Of a DNA stretch of 64,000 bases, positions 25,701 to 33,217 are shown piece by piece. Below the pieces are notes generated by a model that was not told the DNA's origin, made no database searches, and saw only the letters and a program-made list of their open reading frames with translations. Source of the DNA: JBCAXA01 sp038534295 (GTDB lineage Bacteria > Pseudomonadota > Gammaproteobacteria > Steroidobacterales > Woeseiaceae); assembly GCA_038534295.1 (NCBI GenBank), contig JBCAXA010000001.1, forward strand, positions 248,001-312,000. Reading direction: 5' to 3'. The translations under genes and the position numbers were made by a program. How positions within the stretch are numbered: the first letter of the stretch is position 1; each line of letters opens with the position of its first letter.

Positions 25701-25935
25701 TTCGCGTGAGATAGACGGGGCGGTCGAGACCGTAGCGGGTAAAGGTCGCTGCCGGCGCTAGGAACACCTCTAGCGAGCGCAGCTCTTCCGGAGTCACCGA
25801 CAGCAGTTCGATTTCCGCGTCGAGCGGCTCATTCAGCGCCGAGCGTAATTCAATGTCGCCGAGGCCCAGAGCACGGGCCGTGCCGGTCCACGCCAGCGCT
25901 GTCAACGCGACGACCAGCGCAATGCGATGCAACAT
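22774..25935 (-). CDS. fimV: FimV-family peptidoglycan-binding pilus/polarity protein
   Basis: FimV organises the cell pole and supports type IV pili in Pseudomonas. From the ATG at 25935 (GGAG at 25942-25947) the 1053-residue protein has a signal peptide, the FimV N-terminal domain (LGLGDIELRSALNEPLDAEIEL), a LysM domain at about 175-230 (YVVQRNDTLWEIAERV), a Gln/Glu coiled-coil stretch, one transmembrane helix, a long very acidic cytoplasmic region and a C-terminal TPR-like FimV domain (GTKLDLARAYIDMGD). A frame extension upstream to 26022 lacks a signal sequence and is rejected. The acidic region carries repeated PTVER motifs. truA follows without a gap. Confidence 0.95.
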   Translation of the reverse strand: MLHRIALVVALTALAWTGTARALGLGDIELRSALNEPLDAEIELLSVTPEELRSLEVFLAPAATFTRYGLDRPVYLTRIRFDITRTNDGAVVRLTSDAPITEPFVTMLVEANWSRGRLLREYTVLLDPPVFAERATMAPAPQRTAAPRQSGGTVRRPAPADAPAPRRQRTFDGDAYVVQRNDTLWEIAERVRPANDLSTNQVMLALFDANRGAFGGNINLVSAGATLRIPSADEMRGRTRGDALSEVRRQNANWRPTGPAAAQQNGTLRLVPVDDAGTTGGLASDRTGGSSGASTSGDVAALQDQLAESERLLAVRDRELAELRARLAAIETGADAAAIIDGPTQDERTDDDAVVSPGVDLEPEPGDDIFVESEPTDAGTDPATVAAVDGGTDSAPADEPPAATTEPTRPTPTPVVAAPEPAPSLIDRALGLFSNIWTWVGLGVVALLLLLPMLARMRRSDDDSTGTWEALDDFEGVDDDSREATSRLRALASDDESIVVVESEKGRTTASLDESLAPAKRDAESSDTYSIEDTFSSETAINLDQSDPIAEADFHMAYGLYDQAADLITGAIASDPARRDLKEKLAEVYFVWGNQDGFVKVAGELREQIGDASDEGWDKIRIMGQQIAPAHELFSGEAPAAALESVDLDFAADSDSADSMEIDFAVEDEGSAELLSADNDAAGRGEAGGLDFEFAATGAHESSQIDLDPGNFFDPADDGPTVERTGNQDDDSPTVERLVDDDSPTVERLADDESPTVERFVDDAATQETPTIENPSVQADASVNADDTSEIDLDDLGLDLAGLEDSAERSAIINMSDIEELDIESSIETLGIGDADIDQIGEQDETLRQPSTGESVTVLAPSANDSNEDTLMAPVDLDDSLIATGSDAETLLAEEPAFSETGDGNTGRVQVIQSEDVDLDLDDLTAALQKTDFANLEDAGDATIERPLESVHKSDLDNDIVADSLAADTELDLDIGMDVEDDDDAPTATRADQVDGEPDNRTMTEVGTKLDLARAYIDMGDPEGARSILREVADEGSSAQQQEARKLLDDLAS
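23657..23784 (-). repeat. PTVER tandem repeats in FimV
   Basis: Four copies of PTVER occur within the acidic cytoplasmic region of FimV, three of them in an 11-residue period (DSPTVERLVDD type), followed by a related PTIEN. DNA copies are diverged, so the repeat is kept at the protein level. Confidence 0.85.
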
Positions 25936-26037
25936 AACGAAATCTCCGGCCTTTTTAACCGCGCCCGGCGTAGGCGCAGGGACGAAGCCGCCGGCGCGGC
26001 CGTCCGAATCCCTGGCTATCATCGACTTAACTATATC

Positions 26038-27060
26038 TTATAAAAATTTTTTTACCAAAATTTCAGCAATTTGCACGCTATTCAGCGCCGCGCCCTTACG
26101 CACGTTGTCCGCCACGATCCATAGACATAATCCGTGCTTCAAACTTATGTCATCACGTATGCGACCTACATATACCGGATCATTGCCGGACGCTTCTGTG
26201 ACCGCTGTCGGATAACCGCCGAGACGTTGTTCATCGAGAACGACGACACCTGGCGTCGCCGCCAGGATTTCGCGTGCCTCGGTCGCCGCTAGCGGCCCAT
26301 CGAATTCGATCTGTACCGCTTCGGAATGGCCGAAGAAGCTGGGAATACGCACGCAGGTTGCGCTGATCGGCAAATCCGGTTCACCGAGAATTTTCTGGGT
26401 CTCCCAGACCATTTTCATTTCTTCGCGCGTGTAAGCGTTATCCTGAAATGCATCAATATGGGGTAACGCATTGAAAGCTATCTGCTTTTCGTTATCTTCG
26501 AGCTCGAGAGGTCGGGCATTGAGTAGCTCCGCTGTTTGTTTAGCGAGCTTTTCCACAGCGCTGCGGCCCGCGCCGGAAACCGCCTGGTAGGTTGCAATGC
26601 TCAAGCGCCGAATTGGCTGCCGCGCGTGCAGCGGTGCCAATGCAACAACCATCTGAATCGTCGAGCAATTTGGGTTGGCAATGATGCCGCGTTCGGCATA
26701 CCCGGCGATGCGGTCGCCGTTGACCTCTGGCACGACCAGCGGTACGTCATCGTCGTACCGAAACTCCGACGTGTTATCGATCACCACGCAACCCGCGGCC
26801 GCCGCGCGCGGCGCATGCACGCGAGAAATCGAGCCACCGGCGGAAAACAGGCCAATTGCCGCGTCGCTGTAGTCAAAGCTGTCAGCATCGATGACATCGA
26901 GGCTGCGGCCGCGAAACTCCACGGTCTTACCGAGCGAGCGATTGCTGGCCAGCGGATAGAGCGTGGCCACCGGAAAGTCGCGTTCGTCGAGGATACGAAT
27001 CATCGTCTCGCCGACCAGACCCGTCGCACCGAGAACGGCAATGTTGATAGCGTCAGTCAT
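26038..27060 (-). CDS. asd: Aspartate-semialdehyde dehydrogenase
   Basis: Asd reduces beta-aspartyl phosphate with NADPH, the branch point to lysine/diaminopimelate, threonine and methionine. The 340-residue protein has the Rossmann motif LGATGLVGETM, catalytic Cys132 in NPNCSTIQ, substrate-binding RIPSFFGHSEA and the His in SLKHGLCLW. The last codons are unusually AT-rich (KKFL, then T and A runs near 26030-26045). It is upstream of fimV, as in Pseudomonas. Confidence 0.98.
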   Translation of the reverse strand: MTDAINIAVLGATGLVGETMIRILDERDFPVATLYPLASNRSLGKTVEFRGRSLDVIDADSFDYSDAAIGLFSAGGSISRVHAPRAAAAGCVVIDNTSEFRYDDDVPLVVPEVNGDRIAGYAERGIIANPNCSTIQMVVALAPLHARQPIRRLSIATYQAVSGAGRSAVEKLAKQTAELLNARPLELEDNEKQIAFNALPHIDAFQDNAYTREEMKMVWETQKILGEPDLPISATCVRIPSFFGHSEAVQIEFDGPLAATEAREILAATPGVVVLDEQRLGGYPTAVTEASGNDPVYVGRIRDDISLKHGLCLWIVADNVRKGAALNSVQIAEILVKKFL

Positions 27061-27082
27061 CTCTTCGAGTCGTTAGTAAAAA

Positions 27083-28162
27083 CTACCCATCGGCCGCAGC
27101 GTCGCGGCCTGTCTGGCCGCGGTGGCGTAATACGTGATCCATCAGTGTCAACGCCACCATGGCCTCAGCGATGGGCGTTGCGCGCAAACCGACACACGGG
27201 TCGTGCCGGCCTTTGGTCACGATGTCAGTTTCCTTGCCGTCGACGTCGACGGTACGACCGGGTTTGCGAATGCTCGACGTCGGTTTCATCGCGATACCGA
27301 CAACAATGTCTTGTCCCGACGAGATACCGCCGAGCGTTCCGCCCGCCGAATTGCTGGCAAATCCCTCGCCGCCCATCTCATCGCGATGTTCGCTGCCGCG
27401 TTGCGTAACGACAGCGAATCCGTCACCAAACTCGACCCCTTTGACGGCATTGATGCTCATCAAGCCGTGCGCCAGATCGGCCTCGAGCTTGTCGAAGACG
27501 GGCTCGCCCAGCCCAATCGGTACGCCGCTCGCACAAATCTCAATTCGCGCACCGATGGAATCGCCATCTTTTCTGAGCGCGTCCATAAAGGCCTCTAACT
27601 CGGCCACGCGATCCGGATCGGCACAAAAGAAGGGATTGTCATCAATGCTGTCGAGATCTTTAGCGGCGAGCGTTAGCGGCCCAACCTGTGACACATAGCC
27701 GCGAATCTGCATGCCGAACGTTTCGGTAAGGTATTTGCGGGCGATACCGCCCGCAGCCACGCGCATCGCGGTTTCGCGCGCCGACGCGCGACCGCCGCCG
27801 CGGTAATCGCGCAGGCCGTATTTCTTGAAGTACGTAAAGTCGGCGTGTCCCGGTCGAAATTTGTCTTTTATATCGCCGTAGTCGCGCGATCGCTGGTCTT
27901 GGTTTTCGATGACCAAGCCGATCGGCGTACCGGTCGTGACACCTTCAAATACACCGGAAAGGATTTTCACCTGGTCCGGCTCACGGCGCGGACTGACGTG
28001 GCGACTGCGCCCCGGCCGGCGTCGGTCGAGATCGTGCTGCAGGTCTGCCGCGCTGAGCGGAAGGCCAGGTGGGCAGCCGTCAACGATGCAGCCGAGCGCC
28101 GGACCGTGACTCTCGCCGAACGTAGTGACCGTAAACAGACGGCCGAAGGTATTTCCAGACAT
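27083..28162 (-). CDS. aroC: Chorismate synthase
   Basis: AroC makes chorismate from EPSP using reduced FMN and is the last common step to aromatic amino acids and folate. From the ATG at 28162 the protein has 359 residues and starts MSGNTFGRLFTVTTFGESHG, with the family signatures GESHGPALG, RGGGRASARETAMRVAAG and RPDPC-like RHDPCVGLRATPIAEAM. An in-frame ATG at 28195 would overlap prmB and is rejected. It follows prmB by 8 bp, the conserved pairing. Confidence 0.98.
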   Translation of the reverse strand: MSGNTFGRLFTVTTFGESHGPALGCIVDGCPPGLPLSAADLQHDLDRRRPGRSRHVSPRREPDQVKILSGVFEGVTTGTPIGLVIENQDQRSRDYGDIKDKFRPGHADFTYFKKYGLRDYRGGGRASARETAMRVAAGGIARKYLTETFGMQIRGYVSQVGPLTLAAKDLDSIDDNPFFCADPDRVAELEAFMDALRKDGDSIGARIEICASGVPIGLGEPVFDKLEADLAHGLMSINAVKGVEFGDGFAVVTQRGSEHRDEMGGEGFASNSAGGTLGGISSGQDIVVGIAMKPTSSIRKPGRTVDVDGKETDIVTKGRHDPCVGLRATPIAEAMVALTLMDHVLRHRGQTGRDAAADG

Positions 28163-28170
28163 CGTGCGCG

Positions 28171-29094
28171 CTAGTCGCCGCGGGCCGCGGCCCATCGATC
28201 GAGCTCGTAGCGGGTCACGAGAAATATCCCGCTCGCGCCATCGCTCATGGTTAACCAGGTCACTGCAAGGTCGGGGTACGCGGCGTCGAGCGCTGCCTGC
28301 GTGTCGCCGACTTCAACGACCACAATGCCGCGATCTGACAGGAAATCCCGAGCACCCGCAAGTATTTTGTCGACAACGTCCAATCCGCTGAAGCCCGCCC
28401 GAAGGCCGTGCGCGGGCTCATGCCGATACTCGGTCGGCAAATCGGTCATGCTGGCTGCATCGACATAGGGCGGGTTGCTGATGATCAAATCGAAGCGCCG
28501 CGCCGGCACGCTTGCGTAAACGTCGGAGAGCATGAACTCGACCCGCTCGTCGCAGCCATGCTCGCGGGCGTTGTCACGCGCGAGCGCGAGCGCAGCGGCG
28601 TCGACGTCAATAGCAACGACGCTCATATCGTGGTGCGCGGCGAGCGCGATCGCAATGCAGCCGCCACCGGTGCCAATATCGAGCGCGCTGACCGACGCGT
28701 CGAGTGCCAGCCAAGGCGCGAGACCGTTGACGATCAGCTCGGCAATCGGCGAGCGCGGCACTAGCGCACGTGCATCGCTACGAAACTTGAGCCCGGCAAA
28801 CCACGCCTCGCCGAGCAGATAGGCCAACGGTTGACGGTCGCTCGCTCGCCGCTGCGCCAATTGGCGAATCTCCGCGACACGGTCGTCTGTTAGCAAGCGG
28901 TCGTTGAGCTTCGCTGCGTCGGCGTGATCCAAATTGGCGACCGCAAACACCAGCCAGCCAGCCTCGTCGAACGCGTTGTCGGTACCGTGGCCGTACGCTA
29001 GCGCCGCTGCATCGAAGTACGCCGCCACGTCACGCACCAGCGCGCCTATGCGGTTGTCGGGTAGTTCCGGCGGCGCCACACCTGTCACGAGCAA
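28171..29094 (-). CDS. prmB: 50S ribosomal protein L3 glutamine methyltransferase
   Basis: PrmB N5-methylates a glutamine of ribosomal protein L3. The roughly 307-residue protein has an N-terminal helical domain, the PLAYLLGEAWFAGLKF segment, the SAM-binding motif LDIGTGGGCIAIALA and the catalytic NPPY. Being followed directly by aroC separates it from PrmC, its release-factor-modifying relative. The start is uncertain: TTG at 29094, or GTG at 29088 or 29079. Confidence 0.94.
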   Translation of the reverse strand: MLVTGVAPPELPDNRIGALVRDVAAYFDAAALAYGHGTDNAFDEAGWLVFAVANLDHADAAKLNDRLLTDDRVAEIRQLAQRRASDRQPLAYLLGEAWFAGLKFRSDARALVPRSPIAELIVNGLAPWLALDASVSALDIGTGGGCIAIALAAHHDMSVVAIDVDAAALALARDNAREHGCDERVEFMLSDVYASVPARRFDLIISNPPYVDAASMTDLPTEYRHEPAHGLRAGFSGLDVVDKILAGARDFLSDRGIVVVEVGDTQAALDAAYPDLAVTWLTMSDGASGIFLVTRYELDRWAAARGD

Positions 29095-29204
29095 TCGGTC
29101 CAGCTAGCGAAAGAGCGCGAGTGTAATGCACCTGACACTAAGCGACGAGGTTGCGTACCCGCGCCCGAGTATCGCCTCCCCCAAGAAACTCATAAAATGC
29201 TGCT

Positions 29205-29831
29205 ATGCCTTCGAAATTGAACATGCCGACGGTGATCGGCATAGCTGCGCTCGCGATGCTGGCGGGTGCGATTACCCAACGATTGATCGGTGCGGGCGAC
29301 GCTACAGCGCCGCCAGATACCGCGGCGGCAACCGTTATTCCGCAGCCGGTCGCTTTGCCCGCATTCGAGCTCGACGGCGTCGATCGTTCGTTCGACAACG
29401 CGGCTTTGCAAGATCGCTGGAGCCTCGTGTTCTTCGGCTTCACCAACTGCCCGGACATTTGCCCAACGACGCTGGCGACGCTGGCCGGCGCCGCCGAAAA
29501 AATCCGCCGCAGCGTCCCCGCCTTTGATGTGGTGTTCGTTAGTGTCGATCCGCGCCGCGACCAACCAACCGACGCGCAACGCTACGCCAGCTATTTCGAC
29601 AAGGCATTCATCGGCGTAACGGGGTCCGACCAAGCGCTTGCGGCCCTCGCCAAACCGCTGGGCATCCTGTACTTCCAGGTGCCACAAGGCGACGATGCGT
29701 ACACGGTCGATCATTCGAGCTCGCTGCTGCTGGTAAATCCGCGCGGTGAACTGGCCGCCGTGTTCAGTCCGCCGCACGACGCCGACGCAATCGCCAACGA
29801 CATCATTAAAATCGCCGCTATCGATGATTAG
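29205..29831 (+). CDS. SCO1/SenC family copper chaperone
   Basis: Sco proteins deliver copper to, or reduce thiols of, the CuA centre of cytochrome c oxidase in the periplasm. The 208-residue protein has an N-terminal membrane anchor, a thioredoxin fold, the copper ligands Cys82 and Cys86 in NCPDIC and His170 in VDHSS. It overlaps the next gene by 8 bp. No oxidase genes are in the window. Confidence 0.94.
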   Translation: MPSKLNMPTVIGIAALAMLAGAITQRLIGAGDATAPPDTAAATVIPQPVALPAFELDGVDRSFDNAALQDRWSLVFFGFTNCPDICPTTLATLAGAAEKIRRSVPAFDVVFVSVDPRRDQPTDAQRYASYFDKAFIGVTGSDQALAALAKPLGILYFQVPQGDDAYTVDHSSSLLLVNPRGELAAVFSPPHDADAIANDIIKIAAIDD

Positions 29832-30264
29832 ATCTAGCTTGCTCGCGCTCGTCGTCGTGCTCGCCACCGCTTGCGACAGCACACCGCCCGCTCCGGCGGT
29901 GAGTAATGCCTGGGTGCGCGCCGTTCCGCCGGAACGGCGGATGACCGCCGCCTATTTCGTCATTACGAATTCCGGCGATGCACCATTGACGGTGGTCGAC
30001 GTGCGGGCCGGTGGATTTGGCCGCGCCGAGATGCACCGCACGATCGAGGAAGACGGCATCAGTCGCATGCGCCGGGTGGACGCCATCGCCGTACCGGCCG
30101 GCGACGAATTACGCCTCGCTCCAGGCGGTTTGCATGTCATGCTGATGGCCGCTGAAGCACCTATAGAAGAAGGCGCCGTCGTCGACATCGAACTCGAATT
30201 CGACGACGCAAGCACATTGCTGCTGAGCGCGCCCGTGCGCCGCAGTGCGCCGAACGTTGATTAG
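29824..30264 (+). CDS. PCuAC-type periplasmic copper chaperone
   Basis: The 146-residue protein contains an exact H-x10-M-x21-H-x-M copper site, the signature of the PCuAC family that works with Sco in CuA assembly. A short N-terminal signal ends at LATAC, a slightly atypical lipobox, so it may be a lipoprotein. The ATG at 29824 lies within the end of the sco gene, so the pair is translationally coupled. The end overlaps the start of psd. Confidence 0.92.
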   Translation: MIRSSLLALVVVLATACDSTPPAPAVSNAWVRAVPPERRMTAAYFVITNSGDAPLTVVDVRAGGFGRAEMHRTIEEDGISRMRRVDAIAVPAGDELRLAPGGLHVMLMAAEAPIEEGAVVDIELEFDDASTLLLSAPVRRSAPNVD

Positions 30265-31078
30265 CGCTGACGTCGGCGCACCGCGCTCGTGGTTGCCGCG
30301 GCGCCTCTGGTCCCAATTCGTCGGCCGTGTATCTCGAGCCGAACAGGCGTGGTTGCGTGCCGTACTGATTCGCGGGTTCATTCGCTGGTACGACGTCGAC
30401 CTCGGCGATTGCGAACGGCCCAACCCGGCGGACTATCGGCACTTCAATGAATTCTTTACCCGCCCCTTGCATCGCGACGCGCGGCCGGTCGACGCGACCA
30501 GCGACGGCGTCGCCAGTCCATGCGACGGTCGCGTCTTGAGCCGCGGCACGGTAGAAGGCGACACGCTGGTGCAGGCCAAAGGCTATGCATTTCCCATTCA
30601 AGACTTGTTGGCGGACGCCACTTTGGGGCGGCGTCTCGCCGGCGGCGACGCGCTCACAATCTATTTGGCTCCGCGCGACTATCACCGCGTGCACGCACCG
30701 TGCTCACTGCGTTTTGCAGCACTGCGTCGCACCGGTACCGCACGCTTTCGGGTCGATCCCGAGACAGCAGCCGCGATACCGGGGCTGTATATCGCCAACG
30801 AGCGCGCCGTCTTTGAGTTTGACGCGAACGGCGCCGCTGTCGCCCTCGTCATGGTCGCAGCGGTAGGGGTCGGCAACATTTCCACACTCTGGGACCGAGG
30901 CGCGCTTGCCGACGCTCCAAACACCGTTGCGAAAGGCGATGAAATTGGCCGCTTCAATCTGGGGTCGACCGTTATTGTTGTCGCCGAACGCGGCTTTCTC
31001 AACTGGCGCGAGGATCTCGACGCCGGCCAAACGGTGCGCTGCGGCGAGCGTATCGGTCAGCTCGCCGGCCAGACTTGA
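30245..31078 (+). CDS. psd: Phosphatidylserine decarboxylase proenzyme
   Basis: Psd converts phosphatidylserine to phosphatidylethanolamine at the inner membrane. The 277-residue proenzyme has the FNEFFTRPL motif, the SPCDGRV catalytic Asp region, the YLAPRDYHRVHAP His motif and the LGST self-cleavage site at 238-242, where Ser241 becomes the pyruvoyl group. The start is a GTG at 30245 overlapping the preceding gene. A TTG at 30257 is an alternative. epmA starts 7 bp downstream. Confidence 0.96.
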   Translation: MRRTLISADVGAPRSWLPRRLWSQFVGRVSRAEQAWLRAVLIRGFIRWYDVDLGDCERPNPADYRHFNEFFTRPLHRDARPVDATSDGVASPCDGRVLSRGTVEGDTLVQAKGYAFPIQDLLADATLGRRLAGGDALTIYLAPRDYHRVHAPCSLRFAALRRTGTARFRVDPETAAAIPGLYIANERAVFEFDANGAAVALVMVAAVGVGNISTLWDRGALADAPNTVAKGDEIGRFNLGSTVIVVAERGFLNWREDLDAGQTVRCGERIGQLAGQT

Positions 31079-31085
31079 GCTCATC

Positions 31086-32039
31086 GTGAGTTGGCAGCCG
31101 ACCGCCACGCTGGCAACACTGACGACGATCGCCGCTATGCGTCGCCGCATCCGCCACTACTTCGACGATCAGCAGGTCCTCGAGGTATCCACGGCCACGC
31201 TCGGCGCGCACACCGTTACCGATCCGGCTATCGAATCGATTGCGGTCACGCTCGCCGGCCAACACGGCGTGCGTTATTTGCAGACGTCGCCGGAATACGC
31301 CATGAAGCGCTTACTGGCTGCGGGTGCCCCCGACATATACCAGCTTGGTCCTGTTTTCCGCGACGGCGAAGCCGGTGCGCGCCACCAGCCCGAGTTCACG
31401 CTCATCGAATGGTATCGACACGGCTTTGACCTCGACGCCATCGTTGCCGACTCGCTCGCGATGATCGACGCTGCGCTGGGCCGACCGAATCGCGTGCGCC
31501 GCCTACGCTACGCGACTGCTTTCGAAAACGTGTTAGGCGTACCTCTGGCGGACTGTTCCGATCGCAGTCTTGCCGCCGCTGCCGGCGCCGATGCGCCGAG
31601 CGGTCTCGACAGTCGCGACGCGTGGCTGGATTGGTTGCTGGTATCTCAGGTGACACCCACGTTCGCCGCCGACGAACTGACCGTACTGACCCACTATCCT
31701 GCGTCGCAGGCGGCGCTCGCGCGACTCGACCCGGCCGATGCTGCTTGGGCGCTGCGCTTCGAAGTGTTTGCCGGGACGCTAGAGCTCGCCAACGGTTTCG
31801 TCGAACTTGCCGATGCCGATGAGCAGGCAGCGCGATTCGCGGCCGACAACGTCGTGCGGCGAGCGCGCAAGCAACCGTCGGTAGACGCCGATCCCAATTT
31901 GCTGGCAGCACTGGCCAATGGCTTACCCGCCTGCGCCGGCGTGGCGGTCGGTTTTGAACGACTGGCAATGCTGAGCACCGCCAGCGACGACATACGCCAG
32001 ATCATGCCGTTCCCACCTTGTCCCGAGGAGACCCGATGA
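31086..32039 (+). CDS. epmA: EF-P--(R)-beta-lysine ligase
   Basis: EpmA is a truncated class II LysRS paralogue that attaches (R)-beta-lysine to Lys34 of elongation factor P. The 317-residue protein starts SWQPTATLATL after a GTG at 31086, lacks the anticodon-binding domain, and has the class II motifs YLQTSPEYAMKRLL, GPVFRDGEAGARHQPEFTLIEWYR and the C-terminal GVAVGFERLAML. The frame is open further upstream inside psd, but the family N-terminus fixes this start. Its substrate gene efp is nearby. epmB is not seen. Confidence 0.95.
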   Translation: MSWQPTATLATLTTIAAMRRRIRHYFDDQQVLEVSTATLGAHTVTDPAIESIAVTLAGQHGVRYLQTSPEYAMKRLLAAGAPDIYQLGPVFRDGEAGARHQPEFTLIEWYRHGFDLDAIVADSLAMIDAALGRPNRVRRLRYATAFENVLGVPLADCSDRSLAAAAGADAPSGLDSRDAWLDWLLVSQVTPTFAADELTVLTHYPASQAALARLDPADAAWALRFEVFAGTLELANGFVELADADEQAARFAADNVVRRARKQPSVDADPNLLAALANGLPACAGVAVGFERLAMLSTASDDIRQIMPFPPCPEETR

Positions 32040-32491
32040 AGGCCATCGACGATTACGACGTGCTGTATCGACAACTCGATGCCATGGTTGGCGCAGAGCC
32101 CGACCGCATCGCCGCTCTCGCCAACGTAGCTGCGTTGCTGTACCACGGGCTTGCCGACACCAATTGGGTTGGGTTTTATCTTCGCGACGGCGATACCTTG
32201 ATCTTAGGGCCGTTTCAGGGCCAAGTTGCCTGCACACGGATTGCGCTGGGTGCCGGCGTGTGCGGTACCGCAGCGGCAACCGGATCGACCCAACGCGTCG
32301 CTGACGTGCATGAATTTGCGGGGCACATCGCGTGCGACAGCGCATCCGAATCCGAAATCGTCGTCCCGATTCAGCGCGGCGCCGATGTCGTGGCGGTTCT
32401 CGATATTGACAGTCCACGCAAGGACCGTTTTTCGATCGCCGACCAAAAAGGTCTGGAGAGAATTGCCCAGCGCCTTGCCAGCGTGTTTTAG
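32036..32491 (+). CDS. msrC: Free methionine-(R)-sulfoxide reductase (GAF fold)
   Basis: MsrC reduces free Met-(R)-sulfoxide and so protects the methionine pool from oxidation. The 151-residue GAF-domain protein has the three family cysteines Cys66, Cys76 and Cys100 with the same spacing as E. coli MsrC, within VACTRIALGAGVCGTAA and GHIACDS. The ATG at 32036 overlaps the epmA stop (ATGA) and has GAGGAG just upstream, which excludes the longer frame from 32018. Confidence 0.94.
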   Translation: MKAIDDYDVLYRQLDAMVGAEPDRIAALANVAALLYHGLADTNWVGFYLRDGDTLILGPFQGQVACTRIALGAGVCGTAAATGSTQRVADVHEFAGHIACDSASESEIVVPIQRGADVVAVLDIDSPRKDRFSIADQKGLERIAQRLASVF

Positions 32492-32499
32492 CAAAGCGC

Positions 32500-33066
32500 C
32501 TATTTGACGCGCGATGCGTACTCTGCGGTCCGCGTATCGACGCGAATAACCTCACCTTCTTCAATGAAAAGCGGCACGCGTACGACCGCACCCGTCTCCA
32601 GCGTCGCCGGCTTGACGCCGCCTTGCGCCGTGTCGCCTTTGACGCCCGGGTCAGTCTCGGTAATGCTCAATTCGACGAAATTGGGCGCCGCGACAATCAG
32701 CGGCTCGTTGTTCCACAGCGTGACTTGACAGATCTCCTCGCCCTTCAGCCACTTCGCCGCGTCGGCCGCGGCGTTCGCATCGGCCGCAAATTGGTCGAAC
32801 GTGTCCGGTTTCATGAAGTGCCAAAATTCGCCGTCCGTATACAGAAATTGCATCTCTAGATCGACGACGTCGGCCGCTTCGACCGAATCACCCGACTTGA
32901 ACGTCTTGTCGACGATTTTGCCGGTCTTCAAGTTTTTGATTCGGACTCGGTTGAACGCCTGTCCCTTGCCCGGTTTGACGAATTCATTTTCGACAATCGT
33001 GCATGGCGCTCCGTCGAGCAAAATCTTCAGGCCGGACCGGAATTCATTGGTGCTGTACGAAGCCAT
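32500..33066 (-). CDS. efp: Elongation factor P
   Basis: EF-P relieves ribosome stalling at polyproline stretches. The 188-residue three-domain protein has Lys34 in the KPGKGQAF loop, the site beta-lysylated by EpmA. It converges on msrC with 8 bp between stops and is divergent from the FimX-like gene. Confidence 0.98.
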   Translation of the reverse strand: MASYSTNEFRSGLKILLDGAPCTIVENEFVKPGKGQAFNRVRIKNLKTGKIVDKTFKSGDSVEAADVVDLEMQFLYTDGEFWHFMKPDTFDQFAADANAAADAAKWLKGEEICQVTLWNNEPLIVAAPNFVELSITETDPGVKGDTAQGGVKPATLETGAVVRVPLFIEEGEVIRVDTRTAEYASRVK

Positions 33067-33217
33067 TCAACAATCTCGCTCGTCGGTCGATTTATGTCTT
33101 GCCGATAAGTAACAAAGGCCGCTCTCGCGACGACCGTTTGGCCCGTAAGAACGCGCGTCACAGCAAGCATAATGAACTGTGTCACGTTTTTCACACGCAT
33201 TTGCTGCGTGACGGCGC

